Shown here one piece after another: positions 33,518 through 41,686 of a stretch of 64,000 nucleotides of DNA. The translations under genes and the position numbers were made by a program. Position 1 is the first letter of the stretch, and every line of letters begins with the position of its first letter. The stretch comes from Vagococcus allomyrinae (GTDB lineage Bacteria; Bacillota; Bacilli; Lactobacillales; Vagococcaceae). Location: assembly GCF_017829975.1 (NCBI RefSeq), contig NZ_JAEEGA010000019.1, positions 1-64,000 of the forward strand, given 5' to 3'. The notes below the pieces were generated by a model. That model saw only the letters and a program-made list of their open reading frames with translations, made no database searches and had not been told where the DNA came from.

Positions 33518-34258
33518 TTAAACTGTGTGAACAGTAATCCCCTGTTCCTCAAGTCGTTTTATCCATTTAGGTGATAGGTCATCATCGGTGATAATGGTGT
33601 CAACCTGATGTAATTCACAAAAAACTGCTGGTGATAGTACGCCAAATTTGCTTGAATCAACCATTAAGATGAATTCTAAGGAACTGTCAATGCTAGCTTG
33701 TTTAATGGCGGTTTCATAGGAATTGATGCAAGTCACGCCTAAGGATTCATGAATACCTGAGGCTGAAGCGAAGTACTTGGTGGCGCGGTGCTTTTTTAAA
33801 AAGGTAATACTTTCAGGACTTTCAAACATACCAGTTTCAGGATGGTAGTCGCCACCGCAAAATTTTAAGGTAATCTGACTATTAGTCAGCAGCTCGCTAA
33901 GTATGTGAGAATTGTAGGTTAAAATAGTTGTTTGTTTGTCTTCATCTAAATAGGGAATAATCTTAGCTGTCGTACTTCCTGTGTCGATAATAATAGTTTC
34001 ATGGTCTTCAATCAGAGCGGCGGCTTTTTCCCCAATTCTAAATTTTTTCTGATGTTCTTTTTTTAGTGCAGTTAGTAAATCGTACTTGGTTTGACTGGTT
34101 TTTTGGGGTTCTGTGTCATGAATCGCTTCTAAGTCCAGCAGATCACGGCGAATGGTCATTTCGGAGACTTTAAGCAACTGGGCTAATTGTTTGACGGATA
34201 CGTGGCCAGTTTTTTTGATATGCTGATAGATTTTGTCTTGTCTTATTTTTTTTTTCAT
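33518..34258 (-). CDS. deoR: DeoR-family regulator of deoC
   Basis: 246 residues. N-terminal winged helix (GHVSVKQLAQLLKVSEMTIRRDL) and a DeoR C-terminal sugar-phosphate sensor with IIIDTGSTTAKI near residue 90 and the late MVDSSKFG. Divergent from deoC; a symmetrical operator lies between them. Members bind deoxyribose-5-phosphate or similar effectors. Confidence 0.85.
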   Translation of the reverse strand: MKKKIRQDKIYQHIKKTGHVSVKQLAQLLKVSEMTIRRDLLDLEAIHDTEPQKTSQTKYDLLTALKKEHQKKFRIGEKAAALIEDHETIIIDTGSTTAKIIPYLDEDKQTTILTYNSHILSELLTNSQITLKFCGGDYHPETGMFESPESITFLKKHRATKYFASASGIHESLGVTCINSYETAIKQASIDSSLEFILMVDSSKFGVLSPAVFCELHQVDTIITDDDLSPKWIKRLEEQGITVHTV

Positions 34259-34292
34259 AAGAAGCTCCTTTTGTCATCAGTAAGTTATCTTA

Positions 34293-34365
34293 TTATAACA
34301 GTTATCAATTGAATTTTGTTATAAAAATAGCTGTGATTGACTATTAATCGCTTAAATGTTAGAAT
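34293..34365. promoter_or_regulatory. deoC operator and promoter
   Basis: Perfect arms TTATAACA (34293-34300) and TGTTATAA (34317-34324) form an operator-like dyad. TTGACT (34337-34342) and TAGAAT (34360-34365), 17 bp apart, make the deoC promoter just downstream. A second GTTA / TAAC pair lies at about 34378-34391. Confidence 0.7.
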
Positions 34366-34408
34366 TTAGATGACAAATGTTAAAAAATAACAACAAAGAG
34401 GTGTTCGG

Positions 34409-35077
34409 ATGAATAAAACGAATGTATTAAGTAAAGTGGACCACACCATTCTATCCCCAACGGCCACAAGAGAGGATGTAGAACGAATTTGCCAGGAAAG
34501 CATTACCTACCAAACGGCTTCTGCTTGTATCCCGCCTTGTTATGTGATGGATATGAAGACCAAATTTGGCGAAAAACTGACGATTACAACGGTTATCGGT
34601 TTTCCTTTAGGCTATATGACAACTGCAGCAAAAGTGGCTGAAGCGAAGCAAGCGGTCGCTGACGGTGCCGATGAAATCGACATGGTGATCAACGTTTCAG
34701 CGGTGAAAAGCGGCGAGTTTGACCGTGTTCAAAGTGAAATTGAGCGAGTGAAGGCAGCGGTTGGCTCTCATATCTTAAAAGTTATCATCGAAACGAGCTA
34801 TCTGACAGAAGATGAAAAAATCGAGATGTGTAAAATTGTTAGTCATGCTGGTGCTGATTTTATTAAGACTTCAACTGGTTTTTCTGATGCTGGAGCAAGT
34901 CTGGCAGATATTGCTTTGTTTAAGCAACATTTAAGTGACGGTGTCCTCATTAAAGCCTCAGGTGGAATTCGTTCAAAAGCAGATTTTGAAGCCTTTGTTG
35001 AAGCGGGAGTTGCTAGAATTGGCGCTAGTAGTGCAATTAGTGCTTTTAATGGTAAAGAAGGACATGCTGGTTACTAG
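34409..35077 (+). CDS. deoC: Deoxyribose-phosphate aldolase
   Basis: 222 residues. Splits 2-deoxyribose-5-phosphate to acetaldehyde and glyceraldehyde-3-phosphate. TIM-barrel class I aldolase with the Schiff-base Lys in FIKTSTGF (about 154) and the second Lys in LIKASGGIR (about 183); DEIDMVIN near 93. No nucleoside phosphorylase or pentomutase follows, so it is a single-gene unit. Confidence 0.93.
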   Translation: MNKTNVLSKVDHTILSPTATREDVERICQESITYQTASACIPPCYVMDMKTKFGEKLTITTVIGFPLGYMTTAAKVAEAKQAVADGADEIDMVINVSAVKSGEFDRVQSEIERVKAAVGSHILKVIIETSYLTEDEKIEMCKIVSHAGADFIKTSTGFSDAGASLADIALFKQHLSDGVLIKASGGIRSKADFEAFVEAGVARIGASSAISAFNGKEGHAGY

Positions 35078-35097
35078 TTTCATTCGAGGTTGAGAGC

Positions 35098-35256
35098 TTA
35101 AGGTCTACTTATTTTATAGGTAGGCTTTTTTGGTTTCTCGATCAGTTTCAATAACTGCTGATGAATAGATTATTTCGGGGGTTAATTATGAAGAGACTTT
35201 TAGGTAACTAAATAAGTGGGTTATAGAGAGTGTTTAGTGAGGTAGCACTCTTTTTT
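35098..35256 (+). terminator. Two terminators after deoC
   Basis: A weak stem with G-U pairs and a T6 tail at 35098-35132 ends deoC. A second stem, AGAGTG / CACTCT (35227-35232 with 35246-35251) and T6, follows an eight-codon frame (35185-35210, MKRLLGN) with a GGGGG site. The second unit could be a tiny transcript or leader; I cannot tell. Confidence 0.55.
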
Positions 35257-35334
35257 AGTTTGCAGAAGGTAAAAAAAGTAACTTTCGCTTTATAAAATAG
35301 GTGTATTTAACGATTGCGCATGGATGTGTAAATA

Positions 35335-35459
35335 TTGACATAAAATAACGAAATCCCTCTATAATAGGCTTTTTGTTTATTTAAGGGGTGGTAATTTCAG
35401 ATATTACATAAACATGTGCAAAGCTTGACATAGTAATGAGGGGTGAGTTTCTCTATACT
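35335..35459 (+). promoter_or_regulatory. Tandem long-spacer promoters of the resolvase-like gene
   Basis: TTGACATA occurs twice. The first TTGACA (35335-35340) is 19 bp from TATAAT (35360-35365); the second (35425-35430) is 23 bp from TATACT (35454-35459). Perfect -35 boxes with over-long spacers suggest that a protein must bend or twist the DNA for use. A GGTAAT / ATTAC dyad lies between them at about 35390-35407. Confidence 0.5.
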
Positions 35460-35534
35460 AATAAGTGTAGAAGTCATTTAAAAGAAACTATTTATAAAAA
35501 ACGATAATTATTTAATTATAGGAGGAACAATATC

Positions 35535-36098
35535 ATGACAACAATCGGATATGCATATAAAAGTGAAGACCAAGGTTACTTATCATCTCAACTAGAAAGT
35601 TTAGGAAAATATGGTTGTGACCGTATTGTCTTAGAAACGGATGATCAGGCCAAAACTACTCACCCTCATGTTGAGTTAGAAGCAACGCTTGAAACAATGG
35701 AAGCGGGCGACCAATTAATTATTTTTGAACTTGTTTGTTTAGGCAAATCAGTGATTCAGTTAGCTGACTTTATTGCAGAATTAGACGAAAAAGGTGTTGA
35801 ATTAATCGTCTTGGAAAAAGATGAAGCACTAAAAGGTTTAGATAATAAAGTATTCACGGCTATGATTACTAACATGGCCAAAATGGAAAAAGCGATTATT
35901 CGTGAAAGAACCTCTCGTGGTTTAGAAGAAGCTCGTCGCAACGGCCGAATTGGCGGACGTCCTAGAATTTCTGAGGAAACAGTTGAACGTGTTCAATTCT
36001 TATACCACAATAATAAATATACTCTACGTCAAATTGCCGAAGAATGTAATATTTCTTTAGGTACAGCGTACAAGTACACACAAGAAAGCATTAAATAA
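35535..36098 (+). CDS. Serine-recombinase-like protein with degenerate active site
   Basis: 187 residues with the full resolvase/invertase layout: N-terminal domain to about 105, long E helix with MAKMEKAIIRERTSRGLEEARRNG shown in part, GRIGGRPR hook and a Hin-like helix-turn-helix (YTLRQIAEECNISLGTAYKY). The position of the nucleophile Ser is kept (YAYKSEDQ) but catalytic Arg 8 is Tyr, and the DRLGR motif reads VCLGK, so Asp 67, Arg 68 and Arg 71 are replaced. It is thus unlikely to cut DNA and more likely a DNA-binding regulator. Strong AGGAGG site, own promoters and terminator, no inverted repeats of an invertible segment seen. Confidence 0.8.
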   Translation: MTTIGYAYKSEDQGYLSSQLESLGKYGCDRIVLETDDQAKTTHPHVELEATLETMEAGDQLIIFELVCLGKSVIQLADFIAELDEKGVELIVLEKDEALKGLDNKVFTAMITNMAKMEKAIIRERTSRGLEEARRNGRIGGRPRISEETVERVQFLYHNNKYTLRQIAEECNISLGTAYKYTQESIK

Positions 36099-36112
36099 AA
36101 CTGTTATAAGGG

Positions 36113-36155
36113 ATTCCTGGTTACTGTCTATTCGACAGTAGCTAGGAATTTTTTT
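36113..36155 (+). terminator. Intrinsic terminator
   Basis: A 16-bp stem with a mismatch (36113-36128 with 36134-36149), loop TATTC, and T7, directly after the resolvase-like gene. Confidence 0.85.
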
Positions 36156-36171
36156 GACTTTATCAGAAAGT

Positions 36172-36211
36172 ATAAAACGTTCTCTATGTCGTAGTTTAGA
36201 GAACGTTTTAT
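36172..36211. repeat. Perfect 14-bp inverted repeat, no T-run
   Basis: ATAAAACGTTCTCT (36172-36185) and its complement (36198-36211) frame a 12-base loop. It stands alone in a gene-poor gap, so it may be an RNA hairpin, a protein site or an element scar. Confidence 0.7.
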
Positions 36212-36552
36212 GAGGCACTACTTCATATGTAACCTTAATCTATACACTGCGCAAGGCTTCATTCTTAATGAATTCTAAGCACTTTTCGATTTTCACCTGC
36301 TACTAAATGTTAAAGTATTAAGAAAAAAAGCGCTGTTTGATGCTTCAGCCTTTAGGGATTGAAGAGATCGAACCGAAGTGTGGCGTTCCGTGCTTCTATT
36401 GACTGCTGTTATTTACTCATTAGAGACGAGGAATTACGAAGTAAAGCAATAAGAACAATGGCAATGACTTGTTTAGCTTTTTCTACTGGATTAAGAGGGA
36501 AGGGAGTAAAAAAATTTTATACTCATTATGGTAAGTTAATTTTGAGAATCAA
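36212..36552. other. Gap with no supported gene
   Basis: One 69-codon frame exists on the plus strand (36359-36568) but lacks a ribosome binding site and any recognisable motif and runs into the HIT remnant. I see nothing else. Confidence 0.4.
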
Positions 36553-36947
36553 TTATAGTTTGGCATGAGCTAATAATTCAGTTAATTGCGATAAATTTAG
36601 TGTTCGTTGAGAGACGCTCTGGCCTTTCCAAAAGTTATCGTTCTGATAACGAGGGATGAAGTGCACATGAAAGTGTGTTCCGGCATCCATTAGTTTTCCA
36701 TTATTTTGAATTAGTGTGAGGCCTTCAATCGGTAATTTCTGTTCCAGTATGGTAATAATATTTTTTCCAAATGAATTAACTCGTTGAGTGCATCATTTGT
36801 TAGTGCAGAAATATTTTCGATATGGTCTTTCGAAATAAGTAATAGGTGACCCGATTGAATTGGATCATGGTCATAAATGAGGAAGAAATGAGTTGTTTCT
36901 AACAGTTTATTTTCTTGGTGAATATCATGACAAAAGCAACAATGCAT
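36553..36947 (-). pseudogene. HIT-family hydrolase, frameshifted
   Basis: From ATG 36947 (GGGGGAG upstream) the frame reads MHCCFCHDI and FLIYDHDPIQSGHLLLISK, a normal HIT start with a CxxC. After LIHLEK, at a run of six A (about 36762-36768), the reading frame is lost and stops soon. In the next frame the protein continues correctly with IITILEQKLPIEGLTLIQNN and the histidine triad GTHFHVHFIPRY up to the TAA at 36555-36553. One missing A in the run explains both halves. HIT proteins hydrolyse nucleotide phosphoramidates. A sequencing error or slippage at the run is possible. Confidence 0.85.
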
Positions 36948-37299
36948 TGGTTTCTCCCCCTTCAAATAGCGAGTAAAAGTAAGTCCGGTCTCCACTGTAA
37001 TTAACGGACTAATCGCTGATGAATTTGTATTAGTCATTATTTTATCATGTATAGGTTAGGAAGTAAAAATAGCTATTTCTATTTTATTTGTAAAACGTGT
37101 CTCAATCTAGGCCCTTCGTGGTTATTAATCAAAATTCTTGCTTTCCGTAGAAGCCAGTGAGAATTCATGCTAAACTTTAGATAAAATACGTTGGTTAATA
37201 GTGAGGAGGTCCCTTTTATCAGGCTCATTGATTATTAAAGTGAAAAAGTGAGCAAGTTGATTTTAGAATAACAAAATTGAAATCCAGGAGGAAACTGAT
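36948..37299. other. Upstream region of the HIT and OppA-like genes
   Basis: No gene is seen. GAGGAGGT at 37203-37210 is not followed by a usable start. The AGGAGG for the lipoprotein gene is at 37287-37292. Confidence 0.4.
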
Positions 37300-38955
37300 G
37301 TGAAAAGATTAGTCAAATTTTCGACAATTATTTGTATGTCCTTATTAGCAAGTGCTTGTGCTAACCAAGAGATCCAGGAACAGTCAAGCTCACCCGTTAC
37401 AGCTTCCACTCAAGTGGTAAACATAAACGTGACGCAAGAATTGAACTCCATTGACCCTGCTAACACAGTTGATTCGAATAGCAACATTGCTTTAAATAAT
37501 ATTTACGAAGGCTTGTACCGCTTAGGTGAAGATAATCAGCCTTTACCAGCAGGTGCGGTGGCATTACCTAAGATAAGTGAAGACGGTCTTGAATATACTA
37601 TTTCATTACGGAAAGAGGCCAAATGGTCAACGGGAGAGTCTGTTAAAGCTGAGGATTATGTTTTTGCATGGAAACGGGCTGTGGCAGCAGAAAGTGCTGC
37701 AGAGAATAGTTATTTGTATACGAGTATTTTGAATGCCGATGAGATCATTCAAGGAAATAAAGATAAAGAGGAACTAGGTGTCGCGGCTGAAGGGGACTAT
37801 CTTTTAAAAATTAAGCTGACGAAAGTTACACCTTATTTTACAGCAATGTTGGCAATTCCAGCATTTTTCCCTTTAAAAGAAACTTTTGTCTCTGAGATGG
37901 GGGAGTCGTTTGCTTCTGATAGCGAGCATGTGATTTACAATGGTCCTTTTACGATGAAAAACTTCGATGGTCCAGGGATTGGTAGTAATTGGACCTATGA
38001 AAAAAATGGTGAGTACTGGGATCATCAAACGGTGAAGATTGAGGAAATCAATGTGGAAGTGGTGAAGGAGACTGCAACCAATGTTAGTTTGTTTGAAAAT
38101 GGTGAAGTGGATGATGTGAGTATTTCAGGAGAATACGCTAAAAGTAAGTTAAATGATCCAGCTTTTGTCGCAGAAAAGCCAGTTCAAACCGTTTTCTTAG
38201 GGTATAATCAAACTAAAAAATTGTATCAAAATAAGAAAATACGCCAAGCGATTTCACTGTTGATAGATCGAGCGAGTATTGCTGACAGTGTTCTGGGTAA
38301 TGGTGTTGTACCAGCGACTGGTCTTATTTTTAGCGGATTGTACGTCCATCCAGAAACGAAGGAAGATTTTTCTAAAGCCAGTGGCAATCATTTAAAGACG
38401 GATGTTGATGAGGCTAAAAAACTATGGTTGGAAGGGAAAGAAGAAGTAGGACTGACAAGTGAGGATGAAGTGCTGATAAAATTGATAACATTTGAAAATG
38501 AAGATATGAGAAAAGTTTCAGAGTATCTACAAGGTTTATTTGCTGATAATTTTCAAGGGGCTCAATTAGAGCTTTCAGTCTATCCAGTTTCGGTTTTTAT
38601 GAAGAATGCCTCCAACCAAGAGTTTGATCTATATCTAGTAAGTTGGGGGGCGGATTATCCTGATCCAAGTAGCCTATTTCAGCTATTTCAATCAGAAGTA
38701 TCGTACAATTGGGGAAAATATAAGAGTGAGACCTATGATAATTTCTTGAATAAAGCAATAGAGGAAGACGCTTTAAATGAGGAGCGGCGCTGGCAGGATT
38801 TATTAGCTGCAGAGGAGACACTGATGGCCGAGCAGGGAATTACTCCGATTTATTTCAGTGCCCCAACATACTTGCGGAATCCACAGTTAAAGGATCTGAT
38901 CTTTCATAATGTAGGTCCCCGATTTGAATATAAACAGATGTTTATTAAGAAATAG
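37300..38955 (+). CDS. OppA-type oligopeptide-binding lipoprotein
   Basis: 551 residues from GTG 37300 behind AGGAGG. Lipobox LASAC (Cys near 21). Family-5 binding protein: LNSIDPANTVDSNSNIALNN, EGLYRL, SLRKEAKWSTGESVKAEDYV, the QAISLLIDRASI segment and the late LYLVSWGADYPDPSSLF. It brings peptides, possibly signal peptides, to an Opp transporter; no permease or ATPase is next to it, so it works with a system encoded elsewhere. Confidence 0.88.
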   Translation: MKRLVKFSTIICMSLLASACANQEIQEQSSSPVTASTQVVNINVTQELNSIDPANTVDSNSNIALNNIYEGLYRLGEDNQPLPAGAVALPKISEDGLEYTISLRKEAKWSTGESVKAEDYVFAWKRAVAAESAAENSYLYTSILNADEIIQGNKDKEELGVAAEGDYLLKIKLTKVTPYFTAMLAIPAFFPLKETFVSEMGESFASDSEHVIYNGPFTMKNFDGPGIGSNWTYEKNGEYWDHQTVKIEEINVEVVKETATNVSLFENGEVDDVSISGEYAKSKLNDPAFVAEKPVQTVFLGYNQTKKLYQNKKIRQAISLLIDRASIADSVLGNGVVPATGLIFSGLYVHPETKEDFSKASGNHLKTDVDEAKKLWLEGKEEVGLTSEDEVLIKLITFENEDMRKVSEYLQGLFADNFQGAQLELSVYPVSVFMKNASNQEFDLYLVSWGADYPDPSSLFQLFQSEVSYNWGKYKSETYDNFLNKAIEEDALNEERRWQDLLAAEETLMAEQGITPIYFSAPTYLRNPQLKDLIFHNVGPRFEYKQMFIKK

Positions 38956-38961
38956 TAAAGA

Positions 38962-38998
38962 AGCCCTCGAACACTAAAAAGTGCTGAGGGCTTTTTTA
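38962..38998. terminator. Intrinsic terminator after the OppA-like gene
   Basis: AGCCCTC / GAGGGCT outer and CACT / AGTG inner stems with a T6 tail. It overlaps the last codon of the DUF3892-like gene on the other strand. Confidence 0.85.
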
Positions 38999-39265
38999 AA
39001 ATGACGGTAATGATAATAAACAATCACTTACACCCATGTGATTGTTAGAGCGAATAAAGGACTGCTTATAGAATGGATGAAAAGATTCAATCGTAATCTT
39101 TTGATTGCGCTGATCCCGATAATAGTAGGTAAACCCCATGTCGATGTAACTAATTAAGGTATCGATGGTCAGATGATCGCCGTTGTTTAAACGAACTTCA
39201 AAGATACTTTCTGTAGACTCACGATCGGTACTTCTCCGTCTAATATGCGTGACTTGATAATTAAT
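38996..39265 (-). CDS. DUF3892-like protein with apparent ATT start
   Basis: 89 residues, MNYQVTHIRRRS... to SDCLLSLPSF, the DUF3892 pattern (YQITHIR at the start, DNLLSLP at the end). GGAGGAG lies on the minus strand at 39277-39271. The frame upstream is closed by TGA eight codons before, and no ATG, GTG or TTG occurs between that stop and the conserved YQVTHIR. The codon in the right place is ATT at 39265 (ATC precedes it). Use of ATT is rare (infC is the classic case) and is inferred from the conserved start and spacing. Function unknown. Confidence 0.65.
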   Translation of the reverse strand: MNYQVTHIRRRSTDRESTESIFEVRLNNGDHLTIDTLISYIDMGFTYYYRDQRNQKITIESFHPFYKQSFIRSNNHMGVSDCLLSLPSF

Positions 39266-39413
39266 GATGTCTCCTCCTCTGCGAAATAATCAGCTACATA
39301 CTAAATCGGTCAGAGAATGTGATTGTTAAGGTCTAGTGATGATTTAGTCCTACTTTTTGTTAGAGCTTAGATTGTTTTGGAGTGATGTGCATATCTTACC
39401 GTGGTAGTCCTAT

Positions 39414-39701
39414 TTATCCGAAAATATCGTGATTGATTCTTTGCCATTTCTCTTCAGGTAAATACCCGATGTAGTTACGAGTTACTTCAGTGATAAACAA
39501 GTAGTCACCACTATCAAAAATATGAGCTTGTAGTAGGTCCAAAAGATCATCAACTTCAATTGAGCATTTAAGGATAATCGTCGTATCGAATAGATTTTTA
39601 CCGATCCATTGATGTTCTTTAGCAAGAGCTTTGAACTTTGCTAATTTTTCGACGGAGTCCGATTGGATATTGAGACTGACCAAAAAGATATTTTTATTCA
39701 T
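39414..39701 (-). CDS. Small protein, possibly Cas2/SinR-like ferredoxin fold
   Basis: 95 residues with AGGAG before ATG 39701. The order strand (NIFLVSLNI), helix (EKLAKFKALAKE), strands (TTIILKCSIEVDDLL), helix, strand (YLFITEV) suggests a beta-alpha-beta-beta-alpha-beta fold like Cas2-related small proteins, but I see no Cas genes or repeats and identity is not established. The tail GYLPEEKWQRI is unusual. Confidence 0.5.
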   Translation of the reverse strand: MNKNIFLVSLNIQSDSVEKLAKFKALAKEHQWIGKNLFDTTIILKCSIEVDDLLDLLQAHIFDSGDYLFITEVTRNYIGYLPEEKWQRINHDIFG

Positions 39702-39806
39702 GCACAGCTCTCCTTTCTATTGTACAATACACATCAGTGATGAAAATAACATGAAAATAGAATGAAAATTCAAATATATAATCGCTCCTAAGGGGGGAAG
39801 GAGCCT

Positions 39807-40841
39807 TTAATTGTTTTCAAACTTTACTGTAAAGGTGGTGCCTTCATTTAAAACAGAACGGACGCTAATCTTTCCCTGATGAAGAGTGGTGATGCGCTGG
39901 GCGATAGCTAAGCCTAAACCACTACCGATTTCTTGGTGGGCAGGGTCGCCTTGATAAAACTTATCGAATATGTGGGCTCTGACCGTGTCTTCCATGCCGA
40001 TTCCGGTATCGCGAATTTTTACCTTGACTTGGTCGGCGACGTGATAACACCTGATGGTTAGTGTTCCTTGAGGATGACTGAACTTAATAGCATTGTTCAA
40101 GAGGTTAAGCCAGAGGGACATCATCATTTCTTGGTCACCTGTAAAAGTAATCGGTTCTAAATTTAAATCCAAATGTAATTCTTTTTCTTCCCATTCTTGC
40201 TGCAGAAGTAAGAGACAGTTACGGAGCTGTTCATCTAAACTATAAGGCGCTAGTTGAAGGCGAACGATTTCATGATTTTCCAAGTTAGATAATTGTAAAA
40301 TATTAGAAGAGAGTCGAGCTAAGCGCTCGGATTCACTGATAATGATTTGAATGGATTCTTGACGCTCGGCTTCAGATAGTGTGGTATCTTGAAGCTGTTT
40401 GGCAAACCCTTTGATTGAGACGATCGGTGTCTTAAATTCATGAGAAAAATTATTAATAAAGTCGTTGTGGATAATTTCCACGTTGTCAAGAGCCTGAGCC
40501 ATTTGATTAAAATTGCCGATTAATTCATTAATTTCTGTTTGATGATGATTGGTAATCGGAATTTTAACTTTATAGTTGCCATTAGCGATTTGTTGTGTAC
40601 CTTTTATTAACTGTTGGGAAGTTCGTAAGACACTGTTACTAATGGCGATTGAGACTAGGCTACCGATGATAAAGCTGGCCAGACTTAAGCTGATTAAACG
40701 AATCCAAGGAGAATTATTAAAGCCCGGGATATTTAGTTTTGTTAACACAATGAAAAGTATCACTGAGATGATACCAGCTAATAGCATAATAAACATGACA
40801 CTGGCGACAAAATGCCAGCGCAGAGTCCAAGTGCGTTTCAT
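39807..40841 (-). CDS. Sensor histidine kinase of the MacB-like transporter
   Basis: 344 residues. Two helices at about 10-33 and 47-68 with almost no external loop, HAMP domain (about 70-120), H-box NNFSHEFKTPIVSIKGF (H near 143), N box LWLNLLNNAIKFSH, G1 DTGIGM, F box IFDKFYQ, G2 GSGLGLAIAQ. The near-absence of an extracellular domain is that of intramembrane-sensing kinases, which often take their signal from a transporter; a fused ABC exporter lies divergently. Overlaps its response regulator by four bases. Confidence 0.88.
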   Translation of the reverse strand: MKRTWTLRWHFVASVMFIMLLAGIISVILFIVLTKLNIPGFNNSPWIRLISLSLASFIIGSLVSIAISNSVLRTSQQLIKGTQQIANGNYKVKIPITNHHQTEINELIGNFNQMAQALDNVEIIHNDFINNFSHEFKTPIVSIKGFAKQLQDTTLSEAERQESIQIIISESERLARLSSNILQLSNLENHEIVRLQLAPYSLDEQLRNCLLLLQQEWEEKELHLDLNLEPITFTGDQEMMMSLWLNLLNNAIKFSHPQGTLTIRCYHVADQVKVKIRDTGIGMEDTVRAHIFDKFYQGDPAHQEIGSGLGLAIAQRITTLHQGKISVRSVLNEGTTFTVKFENN

Positions 40842-41509
40842 TTTTTCACCGCCTTATAACCTAATCCGCGGACGGTTATGATATCAAAATCAGGGTTATC
40901 CGCAAATTTTTTTCGCAACTTTTTAATATGAGTATCAATTGTTCGCTCATCAGAATGACTGTCCCTCTCCCAAAATTCTTCCATTAGTTGTTGGCGAGTA
41001 AAAATCTTGTTTGGATAAGAAAGAAGCTTAAAAAGTAGCATAAACTCTTTTTTCGGAAGTTCCCACTGTTCTCCACCAGTTTGGATGGTGAATGATTCTG
41101 AATTAAGGGTGGTTTGGTTGACGGTTAATCGTTTTTCACTATAAATCTTTGATCGTCTGAGGAGAGCTTGAACCCTTAAAATAAATTCAGTTTCATCTAC
41201 CGGCTTGACTAAGTAATCATCGGCTCCCGAAAGAAAGCTTCTTTTTTTGTCTGTCACAGCTTCTTTAGCGGTGACCATCATGATTGGCAAGTCTGGGTTC
41301 CAACGACGAACCATTTCCACCACTTCAAACCCATCCATTTCAGGCATCATAATGTCCAAAATCAATAAATCAACTTGTTGTTCCTCAATGATTGCCAGTG
41401 CTTCAATTCCATTATCGGCAGTCAGCGAGTGATAATGGGCTTGTTTTAGAAGTCGTGTAAAAAGGGTTTGGATATTTTTTTCGTCTTCTGCGATTAATAT
41501 TGTGGCCAT
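40838..41509 (-). CDS. OmpR-type response regulator
   Basis: 223 residues from ATG 41509 (GAGGTGAG upstream). Receiver with AEDE at 7-10, D51 in LLILDIMMPEMDGFE and DDYLVKPVDE; winged helix LPKKEFMLLFKLLSYPNKIFTRQQLMEEFW and a RGLGYKA end. Likely controls the divergent ABC transporter at 41687. Confidence 0.88.
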   Translation of the reverse strand: MATILIAEDEKNIQTLFTRLLKQAHYHSLTADNGIEALAIIEEQQVDLLILDIMMPEMDGFEVVEMVRRWNPDLPIMMVTAKEAVTDKKRSFLSGADDYLVKPVDETEFILRVQALLRRSKIYSEKRLTVNQTTLNSESFTIQTGGEQWELPKKEFMLLFKLLSYPNKIFTRQQLMEEFWERDSHSDERTIDTHIKKLRKKFADNPDFDIITVRGLGYKAVKK

Positions 41510-41686
41510 CAACTCACCTCTCATCATTTTCTTTTCACTACTATAGCATATTCGACTTGTAAAAAAAAGAAATCTTCGAGTTCATATTGAAGACACATTG
41601 TTATGTTATATTAGATATAGCTTCTGAAAGAAAATATGTTTTTTTCAGAAAATGTTACAAGCGTAGTAAATGGACGGAGGAATTTG

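Noticed and set aside
35185-35210. Eight-codon frame MKRLLGN with GGGGG upstream, possibly a leader or T-box
   Set aside because: No T-box conserved elements are visible and no aminoacyl-tRNA gene follows, so only the terminator is reported.
35503-35520. AT-rich sequence like the ends of the MITE family
   Set aside because: Only 10 bases match and no second end or TA flanks are present.
36359-36568. 69-codon plus-strand frame
   Set aside because: No ribosome binding site, no motif, and it overlaps the end of the HIT remnant; chance open frame.
39414-39701. Possible Cas2
   Set aside because: Only the rough fold order fits; no cas1, no CRISPR repeats, no catalytic Asp at the start.
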